Shown here one piece after another: positions 50,840 through 59,391 of a stretch of DNA of 64,000 nucleotides (position 1 is the stretch's first letter; every line of letters starts with the position of its first letter). Both the position numbers and the translations under genes were made by a program. Location: assembly GCA_017304475.1 (NCBI GenBank), contig JAFKKV010000012.1, positions 62,001 to 126,000 of the forward strand, in the 5' to 3' direction. The notes below the pieces were generated by a model, which saw only the letters and a program-made list of their open reading frames with translations, made no database searches and was not told where the DNA came from. The DNA is from Hyphomicrobiales bacterium. Lineage in GTDB: Bacteria > Pseudomonadota > Alphaproteobacteria > Rhizobiales > Phreatobacteraceae.

Positions 50840-52594
50840 CTAGGACCCGCCATAGAGGAAATTGGGCAGCCAGACGGTGAGGCCGGGCCAGAGATACATG
50901 ATCACCATGCACAGCACGACGATGAGCATATAGGGCATCATGCCGGCGAAGATCTGGTTGATGGTGACGTGTTTGGGCGCGACGCCCTTCAGGTAGAAGG
51001 CCGACATCGCCACCGGCGGCGACAGGAAGGCCGCCTGCAGGTTGACGAAGACCAGCACGCCCCAAAGGATCGGATCGATGCCGAAATGCTTGAGCAGCGG
51101 CAGGAAGATCGGCACGAAGATGATGATGATCTCGGTCCATTCCAGCGGCCAGCCGAGCACGAAGATGATCGCCTGCGACAGGATCATGAACTGCATCGGG
51201 GTCAGGTCCAGCGACAGCACCCAGCGTTCCAGCAGGGCCTGGCCGCCGAGAATGGCGAAGACGCCGGAGAACAGGGCCGAGCCGACGAACAGCCAGCACA
51301 CCATGGACGTGGTCTTGGCGGTAAGGAACACCGCCTCCTTGGTGCGCGACCAGTTGAGCGTGCCGGCATGGAGCGCCAGCAGGAAGGCGCCGGCGGCGCC
51401 GACCGCCGCCGATTCGGTCGCCGTGGTGATGCCGAACAGGATGACCACCAGCACGACCGCGGTCAGGATGCCGAGCGGCAGGATCGAGGTGGTGAGCAGC
51501 TTGATCAGTTCGAACCGGTCCGCCGTCATGCGCGAATAATAGCGCGCGAGCAGCAGCGCCGAGGTCGAGGCGAGGCCGGCGAACCAGAGATAGAAGGCGC
51601 GCGAAGGGCCCTTTTCGGCGGCGCTGGTTGGTTCGCTCGAAACGCTCGCCGAGCCGAGCTGCTCGAGCCCGGCGGGGCCGGCCTCGACCGCGCCGGCCGG
51701 CAGGTGGATCGCGACATACCACCAGATCAGGGCATAGGTGCCGGCGGTCAGCGCGAAAGGCACCAGCGCATAGCCGAGATTCTGCAGGAGCGCCGCGTAA
51801 CCCATGGGCCGGCCGTCGAGGGTGATGGCGCGCGCCTTGGCGGGCGAGACCAGCGCCTTGCACAGGCCGGCGAGAATGTTCTTCGAATAGGCTTCCTGGA
51901 AGCGCATCAGCCAGTCCGGCACCGGCACCCGGGTCTGTTCCGGCGGTAGCGGTGGGGCGATCTTCGGATTGATCAGCGCCGAGCCGACGATATAGACGAG
52001 ATAGAGCAGGGCCAGGAAGAAGCCCGGAAACATGGCCGCCGCATAGAGCTTGACGATCGACTGGCCGGCCACCGCCGCATAGACGATGATCATCACCGAA
52101 GGCGGGATCAGGATGCCGAGCGTGCCGCCGGCGGTGATGACGCCGGCCGCCAGCCTGACGTCGTAGCCGGCGCGCAGCATCGGGTTGAAGGCGATCACGC
52201 CCATCAGCACGACCACCGCGCCGACCAGGCCGCTGGCAATGCCCCAGAAGGTGCAGACGATCAGCGTCGCCACCGCCAGCGAGGCGGGCACGCGGCTGAA
52301 GGCCAGCTGGATCGAATAGAACATCCGGTCGACGAGAGCGCCGCGCTCCATCACATAGCCCATCAGCACGAAGAGCGGGATGGACAGCAGCACGTCATTG
52401 GTCATCGAGCCGTAGGTGCGCTGGACCATGAGGTCGAAGACGAGGTTGTCGGTCCAGGCCTGGCCGGATTTGAAATAGGCGATGAAGCCGAAGACGATGC
52501 CGAGCCCCATCAATGTGAAGGCGGTGGGAAAGCCCAGCATGATGACGACGACGATGAGCCCCAACATCAGGAGGCCGAGGGCGGGATCGCTCAT
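50840..52594 (-). CDS. TRAP transporter large permease with a long central insertion
   Basis: A 584-residue DctM-type permease, about 150 residues longer than the DctM at 34778. Flanking blocks are normal: SGLVGAVVVLMGVIAFNPML, GTLGILIPPSVMIIVYAAVA and PVAMSAFYLKGVAPKH. The extra segment (about residues 235-395) starts with charged RVPVPDWLMRFQEAYSKNIL, then has an amphipathic part, a hydrophobic span (YALVPFALTAGTYALIWWYV), a polar Ser/Glu-rich loop and another span (SRAFYLWFAGLASTSALLLA). ATG at 52592-52594 overlaps the DctQ stop by four bases. Confidence 0.88.
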   Translation of the reverse strand: MSDPALGLLMLGLIVVVIMLGFPTAFTLMGLGIVFGFIAYFKSGQAWTDNLVFDLMVQRTYGSMTNDVLLSIPLFVLMGYVMERGALVDRMFYSIQLAFSRVPASLAVATLIVCTFWGIASGLVGAVVVLMGVIAFNPMLRAGYDVRLAAGVITAGGTLGILIPPSVMIIVYAAVAGQSIVKLYAAAMFPGFFLALLYLVYIVGSALINPKIAPPLPPEQTRVPVPDWLMRFQEAYSKNILAGLCKALVSPAKARAITLDGRPMGYAALLQNLGYALVPFALTAGTYALIWWYVAIHLPAGAVEAGPAGLEQLGSASVSSEPTSAAEKGPSRAFYLWFAGLASTSALLLARYYSRMTADRFELIKLLTTSILPLGILTAVVLVVILFGITTATESAAVGAAGAFLLALHAGTLNWSRTKEAVFLTAKTTSMVCWLFVGSALFSGVFAILGGQALLERWVLSLDLTPMQFMILSQAIIFVLGWPLEWTEIIIIFVPIFLPLLKHFGIDPILWGVLVFVNLQAAFLSPPVAMSAFYLKGVAPKHVTINQIFAGMMPYMLIVVLCMVIMYLWPGLTVWLPNFLYGGS

Positions 52595-53259
52595 AGCTGG
52601 GGGCCTCCGCCAAGGCCACGCTGATGGGCCGCTTCGTCGATGGTCTTGGCCTTCTCGATGGCCAGTTTGCGGGTCTCGTCGTCGACATGTTCGCTCTGCG
52701 CGAGCTGCTGCTCGACCACGTCGATCTCGTTGACGTCCTTGAGCCGGCTCGGCCATTCACCGGTCTTCAGGCAGACGATGCAGCGCACGACCTCGGCGAA
52801 GCCCTGCAGCATGACCAGCACGCCGGCGATGGGGATGATGGTCTTGAACGGATAGATCGGCGGCCCGTCGGCGGTGACGCTCGAATGCTCGCCGATGCGC
52901 CAGGAATCGGCGGCGTAGTGATAGCCGGCATAGATCAGCGCCATGATGCCGGGAAAGAAGAACAGCAAATAGAGCACGAGATCGAGGGACGCCTGGGTGC
53001 GCGGCCGCATCGAGCTGTACAGGAAGTCGCCCCGGACATGGGCGTTCTGGGCCAGCGCATAGGCCCCGCACAGCATGAAGGTGGAGCCGTAGAGCATGTT
53101 GCTGGCATCGAAGATCCAGGCGGTCGGCGCATTCAGCACGTAGCGCTTGAACACCTCGCCGCAGACCAGCAGCATCAGGACGACGATGAGCCAGGCCGCG
53201 GCCTTGCCGACCCAGGTGCTGACACCGTCGACCGCATGCAGGAATTGTTGAATCGTCAT
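52591..53259 (-). CDS. TRAP transporter small permease subunit (DctQ family), enlarged
   Basis: A 222-residue protein with four hydrophobic spans, the first being AAAWLIVVLMLLVCGEVFKR. RYVLNAPTAWIFDASNMLYG and AYALAQNAHVRGDFLYSSMR are DctQ motifs. A charged C-terminal tail of about 55 residues (RLKDVNEIDVVEQQLAQSEH) goes beyond the usual end. Together with the enlarged large subunit this is a distinct TRAP subtype. It overlaps the large subunit gene by four bases. Confidence 0.88.
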   Translation of the reverse strand: MTIQQFLHAVDGVSTWVGKAAAWLIVVLMLLVCGEVFKRYVLNAPTAWIFDASNMLYGSTFMLCGAYALAQNAHVRGDFLYSSMRPRTQASLDLVLYLLFFFPGIMALIYAGYHYAADSWRIGEHSSVTADGPPIYPFKTIIPIAGVLVMLQGFAEVVRCIVCLKTGEWPSRLKDVNEIDVVEQQLAQSEHVDDETRKLAIEKAKTIDEAAHQRGLGGGPQL

Positions 53260-53363
53260 GGCTTACCGGGGTTGAAGCGGGCGGCCGGTGGCACGCCTCG
53301 GCCAGGACAAGGCAAAGCCGGCACCGTTCGCCCGCGCGGAGCGAACGGGCCGGCAAGGTCGCG

Positions 53364-54497
53364 TCAGCGCTGCCTTGCGACGCCGTTGGCGCCGAAATAG
53401 TGGTCATAGGCCATGCGGCGATTGACCACCGTGTCCTGCTCCCACTGAGTGGCGCGGCGCGCGAAGGCGAGCTGGGATTCGAGGATTTCCTTGAACAGCG
53501 GATTTTCCGCCGATTTCTTGGCGATCACCTCGTCATAGACCTGCAGCTGGCGGCGCAGCACCGTGTCCGGGGTCTTGTAGAACCGCACCCGGTCCTTGGT
53601 CTGCAGCTCGATATAGTCCTGCGAATAGCGGTCGATGGCCTTCCAGGACATGTCGGAGGAGGCCGCCTCGACGGCGTTCTCGATGATCGCCTTCATCCGC
53701 TCGGGCAGCGCGTCGAATTTCGTCTTGTTGAACGAGATCTCGAACTGCTCGGCATTCTGGTGATAGCTCTGCAGCATGCAGATCTTGGAGACGTCGGCAA
53801 AGCCGAGCACGCGGTCCGACGAGGCGTTGTTGAACTCGGCCGCGTCGAGCAGGCCGCGATCCATTGCCGCGACGATCTCGCCGCCGGGCAGCGCATTGAC
53901 CGCCGCGCCCATGGCGCTGAACACGTCGATCGAAATGCCGACGGTGCGGAACTTGAGGCCCTTCAGGTCGTCGACGCTGGCGATCGGCTTCTTGAACCAG
54001 CCGAGCGGCTGGGTCGGCATCGGGCCGTAGGGGAACGACACGACATTGGCGCCGATGGACGTGTAGAGCTTGGCCAGCAATTGCTTGCCGCCGCCATATT
54101 TGTGCCAGGCGAGCAGCATGTTGGCATCCATGGCATAGCCGGGGCCTGAGCCCCACAGCGCCAGCGCGGTCTGCTTGCCGTAATGGTAGACGAGCACGCC
54201 GTGGCCGCCGTCCAGCGTGCCGCGCGAGATGGCGTCGAGCAGGCCGAAGGCGGGCACGACGGCACCCGCCGGCAGCACCTCGATCTTCAGGTCGCCGCCG
54301 GTCATGTCGTTCACCTTCTTGGCGAAATCGACGGCGAATTCGTGGAAGATGTCCTTGGACGGCCAGGTGCTCTGCCACCGCATCGCGATGGGCCCCTGGG
54401 CCTTGACGACGGTCGGCGCGACGACCGTCGCCGCGGCGGCGAGTGCCGATCCACGCAGGAATTTACGGCGTGATTGTGCTGTCTCTTGTATTGCCAT
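53364..54497 (-). CDS. TRAP transporter substrate-binding protein, TakP-like
   Basis: A 377-residue receptor with a twin-arginine-like signal (QSRRKFLRGSALAAAATVV, cleavage near KA-QG). GLKFRTVGISIDVFSAMGAA has the conserved carboxylate-binding Arg, and DRGLLDAAEFNNASSDRVLG the ligand-gate segment typical of the TakP/lactate group, which binds 2-oxo or 2-hydroxy acids with a metal ion. GGAG stands six bases before the ATG at 54495-54497. It heads the TRAP-amidase operon. Confidence 0.9.
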   Translation of the reverse strand: MAIQETAQSRRKFLRGSALAAAATVVAPTVVKAQGPIAMRWQSTWPSKDIFHEFAVDFAKKVNDMTGGDLKIEVLPAGAVVPAFGLLDAISRGTLDGGHGVLVYHYGKQTALALWGSGPGYAMDANMLLAWHKYGGGKQLLAKLYTSIGANVVSFPYGPMPTQPLGWFKKPIASVDDLKGLKFRTVGISIDVFSAMGAAVNALPGGEIVAAMDRGLLDAAEFNNASSDRVLGFADVSKICMLQSYHQNAEQFEISFNKTKFDALPERMKAIIENAVEAASSDMSWKAIDRYSQDYIELQTKDRVRFYKTPDTVLRRQLQVYDEVIAKKSAENPLFKEILESQLAFARRATQWEQDTVVNRRMAYDHYFGANGVARQR

Positions 54498-54726
54498 GGT
54501 GCTCCGCTCCCTGATGTCGAGACCTCTTTGCGGGTCATTTGTTCAATATACGACATTGGGCAGAGCCGAACGCAAGGTTAAACATGCGCGGTGATGTAAC
54601 TGCGTCGTCCGGTCGCTCGTGCCTTTACGTCAGCCGCGACGGCAGCGCGCGGGAGGCGGCCGGACGAGGCCGGCGGGATGGGCCGGCCGGCGGCAGGATG
54701 TGGCCCGCCGCCGGCCGGGCCGCGGA
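54498..54726. promoter_or_regulatory. Upstream region of the TRAP-amidase operon
   Basis: This 229-base gap lies between the SDR stop and the dctP-type start, both on the minus strand. An AT-rich island, tttgttcaatatacgacatt (54536-54555), breaks the GC-rich surroundings and is the best promoter or operator candidate. Half of it resembles TTGTATACAA-type sites of GntR/FCD regulators. The rest, from 54600, is very GC-rich and shows nothing. Confidence 0.35.
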
Positions 54727-55479
54727 TCAGCCGAGCAGCTGGCCGCCATCGGCGATGATGGTCTGGGCGGTCACCCAGCTCGCCAAAGGCGAGGCCAGGA
54801 ACAGCACGACATTGGCGATTTCCTCAGGTCTTCCGAGCCGGTCGAACGGGATCGAGCCGAGCACGCGGTTGTAGAGCGTCGGATCGGTGGTCTTGCGCGC
54901 CTCCCAGGTGCCGCCGGGAAATTCGACCGAGCCGGGCGCGACGCAATTGACCCGGATGCCCTTGCGGGAGAGGGCCGCGGCCTGCGACGTGGTGTAGTTG
55001 ATCACGGCGGCCTTCACCGCGGCATAGGCGGCCGTGCGCAGCGACGGACGGAAGCCGGAGATCGACGCGATATTGATGATCGACGAGCCCTTGGCCTGTT
55101 CCAGGAAGGGCAGGGCGGCGCGGCTCGCCCGGACCACCGCCATGATGTCGACCTGCATGCCGGCTTCCCAGCCCTCCTCGGTGTCGCCCTGGCCGAAGCC
55201 CGAGGCATTGTTGACGAGGATGTCGATGCCGCCGAGCGCCTTGGCGGCGTCCGGAATATAGCCGGCAATGGAGGGCGCGCTCGCGAGATCGCAGGGCGCG
55301 AAATGGACCGTGCCGCCGAACCGGCCGATCTCGGCCGCGGTCGCCTTCAGCGTGTCGGCGCCGCGCGCGCAGATCGAGACGCTGGCGCCGGCCTCGGCGA
55401 AGCCGAGCGCGATGGAGCGGCCGATGCCCCGGCTGCCGCCGGCGACGACGACGCGCTTGCCCTTGAAATCGAAACTCAT
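54727..55479 (-). CDS. SDR family oxidoreductase
   Basis: A 250-residue classical SDR: AGGSRGIG cofactor loop, SICARGADT (Arg after strand 2, NADP-leaning), DILVNNASGFGQG, Ser in INIASISGFRPS, and Tyr/Lys in YAAVKAAVINY. The NNAG motif is NNAS here. It is upstream of the TRAP-amidase operon on the same strand with a 229-base gap, so it may or may not belong to it. The start is ATG at 55479. Confidence 0.88.
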   Translation of the reverse strand: MSFDFKGKRVVVAGGSRGIGRSIALGFAEAGASVSICARGADTLKATAAEIGRFGGTVHFAPCDLASAPSIAGYIPDAAKALGGIDILVNNASGFGQGDTEEGWEAGMQVDIMAVVRASRAALPFLEQAKGSSIINIASISGFRPSLRTAAYAAVKAAVINYTTSQAAALSRKGIRVNCVAPGSVEFPGGTWEARKTTDPTLYNRVLGSIPFDRLGRPEEIANVVLFLASPLASWVTAQTIIADGGQLLG

Positions 55480-55830
55480 GATGCACTCCTGGTGGGGTTG
55501 GTGATGGGTGAGTTGAGCTGCCGGCGCGCGGTGAGATACGGCCTCGTCAGGTCGACGATGTCGCCGATGGCGGTGATGCGCATTGTCCGACGGTCCGGGC
55601 GCCTTGGTGGGTTCGCGAGCCTAGTCGTGGCGGCGTGCGCCGCAAGGGCTGAAAGGCCGGCCTGCGCGCGGGGCAGGCGCGCTCTTACAGGATACGTCCG
55701 GTTCTGATCGGCATAGACCGGCGTGGCGCAGTCCGCCTCGTCGCGGCACTTGAATGGCGGCCGAGTGCGGGCCGTGGGCATCATATCGCGCGGAAATGCC
55801 CAGCGAATTCATGCCGCAACGAGGAGGCGA
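55480..55830. other. Intergenic region without a supported gene
   Basis: These 351 bases hold no open frame with a ribosome-binding site and recognisable protein character. A short minus-strand frame (55476-55784) is arginine- and proline-rich and overlaps the SDR start, so it is not called. GC drops visibly from about 55800, toward the AbrB-like pair. Confidence 0.5.
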
Positions 55831-56265
55831 TCAAGGCCCTGTCAGGCCAACGGAAGCGAAAACTTCGGTAACTAACCCGTTCCGCTCGGTGATGATGACC
55901 TGCCAACGCTTGCTGATGACAAACCCCCAATGGCCGGAGTCGCAATAAAGGAAGTCGGTTGGGGGATGGCTTATCTGCCGTTGGCCGCCATCCGGCCTTT
56001 CGGTGAAGCCGCTATTCTTCTTCGGATGACACTTGAAGTCCTGCGCGTGCATGACGGATGCCGCATCTGCGAGCACCGATCCGATGGGAATTCGCTGCAG
56101 AATGGCCAGGCGCGTTGCCGCGCCGGTACCTTTCATGAGTGCACTGTTGGGCATCGCCGAGTGGTTGTACCAAGCAAAGCAGGCCGCAACCAACATGGCG
56201 ATGAATGGGGCGCCAGCCAAGGCTGCCATGACGACGAGACCGGCAATCTGGTGATTTCGCCGCAT
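55831..56265 (-). CDS. Small membrane-anchored protein of unknown function, coupled to an AbrB-like gene
   Basis: A 144-residue protein I do not recognise. A positively charged start (MRRNHQ) leads to one hydrophobic span, AGLVVMAALAGAPFIAMLVA, then ACFAWYNHSAMPNSA. The remaining 105 residues, which would be periplasmic if the N-terminus stays inside, contain Cys in DFKCHPKKN and LYCDSGHWGF, aromatic clusters and a beta-rich end (KRWQVIITERNGLVTEVFAS). Codon use and base composition look less GC-rich than in neighbouring operons. Its ATG at 56263-56265 shares a base with the stop of the AbrB-like gene (TGATG). This is the place where a PIN toxin would stand in a VapBC pair. Confidence 0.65.
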   Translation of the reverse strand: MRRNHQIAGLVVMAALAGAPFIAMLVAACFAWYNHSAMPNSALMKGTGAATRLAILQRIPIGSVLADAASVMHAQDFKCHPKKNSGFTERPDGGQRQISHPPTDFLYCDSGHWGFVISKRWQVIITERNGLVTEVFASVGLTGP

Positions 56266-56477
56266 CACGCCCTATCCTTCCGGTCGCGATAGTCTCGCTT
56301 GTCGGCACCGCGGGCGAGGCCTGCCAGATCGGTCAGATCCGGCACGGCCATGATCATGATCCCCTTGCCCTTGGGAATGAACACGAACTCCTGTCCCGCT
56401 CGCCATTGCTGGGCGACGCGAACTTCCTTCGGGATGCTGATCCGGAACCTTGTCGAGAGTTTCGCGCGGGCCGTCAT
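56265..56477 (-). CDS. AbrB/MazE/SpoVT-like DNA-binding protein (antitoxin-type)
   Basis: A 70-residue protein. KLSTRFRISIPKEVRVAQQW, then RAGQEFVFIPKGKGIMIM is the swapped-hairpin AbrB barrel (typically 'ss.GRi.iPkeir..lgl..Gd.v.....g.'). The polar tail LARGADKRDYRDRKDRA resembles the toxin-binding tail of VapB antitoxins. The ATG at 56475-56477 has only a weak ribosome-binding site. The downstream partner is not a PIN or MazF toxin but a small membrane protein. Confidence 0.78.
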   Translation of the reverse strand: MTARAKLSTRFRISIPKEVRVAQQWRAGQEFVFIPKGKGIMIMAVPDLTDLAGLARGADKRDYRDRKDRA

Positions 56478-56734
56478 GCTTTGCGATCTTCCGCCGGGAG
56501 AACGCGCGAGACTGCCACGATATCTCGCCGCCCCCAAGGGACGGCAAACCGCGTCGAAGGCGATGAGACTGCCCTCGGCTGAAAGGGCGATCCCAGGTTC
56601 CTGTTGCCATGGCGGCCGCATGGCGATTGAATGCGCCAACAAACATTCGCACGGGTATGTCGGCCCGGGCATGAGGAAGCGACCAGCCCGGTGCCGCGAG
56701 GCGACCAGGCGACGATGGTTCGAGGGAGGACGAG

Positions 56735-57934
56735 ATGGAACTCAAGTTCACCGACGAGGAACTGGCTTTCCGCAAGGAGGTCCGCGCCTTCATCGACAAG
56801 CACCTGCCGACCGCGCTGCGCGAGAAGCTCGCCGCCGGCCACCATCCGAGCCGCGACGACATCGTGTTCTGGCAGAAGACGCTGAATGCCCATGGCTGGG
56901 GCGTGCCGCATTGGCCTAGGGAGTATGGCGGCACCGGCTGGAGCGCCATCAAGCAATATATCTTCCAGGAAGAGATGATGATGGCGCCGTCGCCGCCACC
57001 GCTCGCCTTCGGCATCAACATGGTCGGGCCGGTCATCGCGACCTTCGGCAACGCGGCCCAGAAGGCGCAATACCTGCCGCGTATCGCCAATCTCGACGAC
57101 TGGTGGTGCCAGGGCTTTTCGGAGCCGGGTGCGGGATCCGACCTCGCCTCGCTGAAGACCAAGGCGGTCAGGGACGGCGACCACTATGTCGTCAACGGCC
57201 AGAAGACCTGGACGACGCTCGGCCAATATGCCGACTGGATCTTCTGCCTGGTGCGCACCGACCCGACGGTGAAGCAGCAAATGGGCATTTCGTTCCTGCT
57301 GATCGACATGAAGACGCCGGGCATCACGGTGAAGCCGATCCAGACCATCGACGGCGGCCATGAGGTCAACGAGGTGTTCTTCGACGATGTCCGGGTGCCG
57401 GTCGAGAACCTGGTCGGCCAGGAGAACAAGGGCTGGGACTATGCCAAGTTCCTGCTCGGCAACGAGCGCACCGGCATTGCCCGGGTCGGCATTTCCAAGC
57501 AGCGTATCCGGCGCATCAAGGAGCTCGCGGCCATCGAGCAGCGCGGCGGCCGTCCCCTGATCGAGGACCAGCGCTTCCGCGAGAAGATCGCCGCCGTCGA
57601 GATCGAGCTGAAGGCGCTGGAGATCACCCAGCTGCGCGTCATCGCAGCCGAATCCAAGCGCGAGAAAGGCCGGCCGGACCCGGCTTCCTCGGTGCTGAAG
57701 ATCAAGGGCTCCGAGCTGCAGCAGGCGACCACCGAGCTTCTGATGGAGGTGATCGGACCGCATGCCGCCCCCTATGCGCCGGAGGACGACCACGGCTCCA
57801 ATGAACCGCCGATCGGGCCGGAATGGGCCCAGACCATCGCGCCGACCTATTTCAACGTGCGCAAGGTCTCGATCTATGGCGGCTCCAACGAGATCCAGAA
57901 GAACATCATCGCCAAGGCCGTTCTCGGGCTTTGA
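56735..57934 (+). CDS. Acyl-CoA dehydrogenase family protein, first of two
   Basis: A 399-residue ACAD. LKFTDEELAFRKEVRAFIDK starts the helical domain; QGFSEPGAGSDLASLKTKAV and YVVNGQKTWTTLGQYADWIF are the two family signature regions contacting FAD; and YGGSNEIQKNIIAKAVLGL is the C-terminal FAD-binding end. GGAGGA stands before the ATG at 56735. It oxidises an acyl-CoA to the enoyl-CoA and passes electrons to ETF. The second ACAD gene follows by 111 bases. Confidence 0.93.
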   Translation: MELKFTDEELAFRKEVRAFIDKHLPTALREKLAAGHHPSRDDIVFWQKTLNAHGWGVPHWPREYGGTGWSAIKQYIFQEEMMMAPSPPPLAFGINMVGPVIATFGNAAQKAQYLPRIANLDDWWCQGFSEPGAGSDLASLKTKAVRDGDHYVVNGQKTWTTLGQYADWIFCLVRTDPTVKQQMGISFLLIDMKTPGITVKPIQTIDGGHEVNEVFFDDVRVPVENLVGQENKGWDYAKFLLGNERTGIARVGISKQRIRRIKELAAIEQRGGRPLIEDQRFREKIAAVEIELKALEITQLRVIAAESKREKGRPDPASSVLKIKGSELQQATTELLMEVIGPHAAPYAPEDDHGSNEPPIGPEWAQTIAPTYFNVRKVSIYGGSNEIQKNIIAKAVLGL

Positions 57935-58045
57935 CGGGTTCCGGGGCGTGAGCGCGACCGCAGCCGACACCGACCGGCCGCGGTGCGACGATCTCCCGCC
58001 GATCAACCGATATCAGTCCCGCTCAGGGCAACAGGATCGCAAGAC

Positions 58046-59194
58046 ATGGATTTCGATCTGACGGAAGAACAGCGCCTGCTGAAAGACTCGGTCAACGGCT
58101 TCCTGGCCGACAGCTACGACTTCGAGGCCCGCAGGAAATACGCCGCGCTGCCCGGTGGCTACAGCCCCGAGATCTGGGCGAAATTCGCCGAGCTCGGCCT
58201 GCTCGGCCTGCCCTTCGCCGAGGCCGATGGCGGTTTCGGCGGTGGCGCCGTCGAGACCATGCTGGTGATGGAGGCGCTCGGCACGTCGCTGGTGCTGGAA
58301 CCCTATCTCGCGACTGTCGTGCTGGGCGGCGGCGTGCTCCGTCATGCCGGCTCGGCCGAACAGAAGGCCGCTCATATCCCGGCCGTGGTCGAAGGCGCGC
58401 GGACGCTGGCGCTCGGCACCACCGAGCGGCATTCGCGCTACGACCTGTTCGACGTCTCGACCACGGCGAAAAAGGACGGCGCGTCCTTCGTGCTCGACGG
58501 CGAGAAGGCGGTGGTGGTCAATGGCGGCACCGCCGACCATGTCATCGTCACCGCGCGCACCGCCGGCGCGCGCCGCGACAAGGGCGGCATCGGCCTGTTC
58601 CTGGTTCCCGCCGATGCGAAGGGTCTCACCCGCCGCGACACCGCGACCCAGGACGGCACCCATGCCGCCGAGATCACGCTGTCGGGCGTGCGCGTCGGCC
58701 CCGAGGGGATCATCGGTGATCCCGAAGGCGGCCTTGCGGTTGTCGAGCGGGTGGCCGACGAGGCGATCGCCGCGCTTTCGGCCGAGGCCGTGGGCGCCAT
58801 GGACGCGCTGCAGGCGATCACCGTCGACTATCTCAAGACGCGCAAGCAGTTCGGCGTCAATATCGGCGCGTTCCAGTCGCTGCAGCATCGTGCGGCCGAA
58901 ATGTTCGTGGCGCTCGAACAGGCCCGCTCCATGGCCATGCTCGCCGCCATGACCAGCGAGGAACCCGACGCGGTCGAGCGCCAGGCCATGGCATCGGCGG
59001 CCAAGGTGCAGATCGGCCGCTCGGCCAGGATCATCGGCCAGGGCGCGATCCAGCTGCATGGCGGCATCGGCATGACCATGGAGTACAAGGCCGGCCACTA
59101 TTTCAAGCGGCTGACCATGATCGACACGCTGTTCGGCGACGCCGACCACCACCTCGCCAAGGTCGCCGAGTTCGGCCGGCTGGTCGCGGCGTAG
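58046..59194 (+). CDS. Acyl-CoA dehydrogenase family protein, second of two
   Basis: A 382-residue ACAD of a different subgroup from its neighbour. DLTEEQRLLKDSVNGFLADS opens it, ALGTTERHSRYDLFDVSTTA stands where the usual FAD-loop serines lie, and QLHGGIGMTMEYKAGHYFKR ends it. The sequence lacks the canonical EPGAGSD block of the first ACAD. Adjacent ACAD pairs of unlike subgroups form alpha2-beta2 enzymes in steroid side-chain degradation (FadE28-FadE29 type), and I infer that possibility here. The start is ATG at 58046. Confidence 0.88.
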   Translation: MDFDLTEEQRLLKDSVNGFLADSYDFEARRKYAALPGGYSPEIWAKFAELGLLGLPFAEADGGFGGGAVETMLVMEALGTSLVLEPYLATVVLGGGVLRHAGSAEQKAAHIPAVVEGARTLALGTTERHSRYDLFDVSTTAKKDGASFVLDGEKAVVVNGGTADHVIVTARTAGARRDKGGIGLFLVPADAKGLTRRDTATQDGTHAAEITLSGVRVGPEGIIGDPEGGLAVVERVADEAIAALSAEAVGAMDALQAITVDYLKTRKQFGVNIGAFQSLQHRAAEMFVALEQARSMAMLAAMTSEEPDAVERQAMASAAKVQIGRSARIIGQGAIQLHGGIGMTMEYKAGHYFKRLTMIDTLFGDADHHLAKVAEFGRLVAA

Positions 59195-59215
59195 GGGGAG
59201 GGGCGGGGGCTCAAT

Positions 59216-59381
59216 TGACCCTCTCCCAGAGGGAGAGGGTGGCAGCGTCAGCTGCCGGGTGAGGGGTCGTCCCTCTCCGGATGAGGCGGCATGCGGCGCG
59301 AGCGTCGGCATCAGTCCTAAGCGGTCACGCCCCTCACCCGGCGCCTGGCGGCGCCACCCTCTCCCTTTGGGAGAGGGTTGA
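59216..59381. repeat. Dispersed palindromic repeat, copy 2 (about 166 bp), inverted relative to copy 1
   Basis: The left end CCCTCTCCCAGAGGGAGAGG and the right end CCCTCTCCCTTTGGGAGAGG repeat the end hairpins of the element at 38501-38667. The core (about 59268-59325, tctccggatgaggcggcatg...) matches the reverse complement of the core of copy 1 with scattered differences. It lies 21 bases after the acyl-CoA dehydrogenase stop and ten bases from the convergent dehydratase stop. Confidence 0.92.
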
Positions 59382-59391
59382 TTTATCTGCC

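Noticed and set aside
55476..55784. Small minus-strand open frame upstream of the SDR gene
   Set aside because: Arg- and Pro-rich, overlaps the SDR start, and has no clear ribosome-binding site or family similarity; too weak to call.
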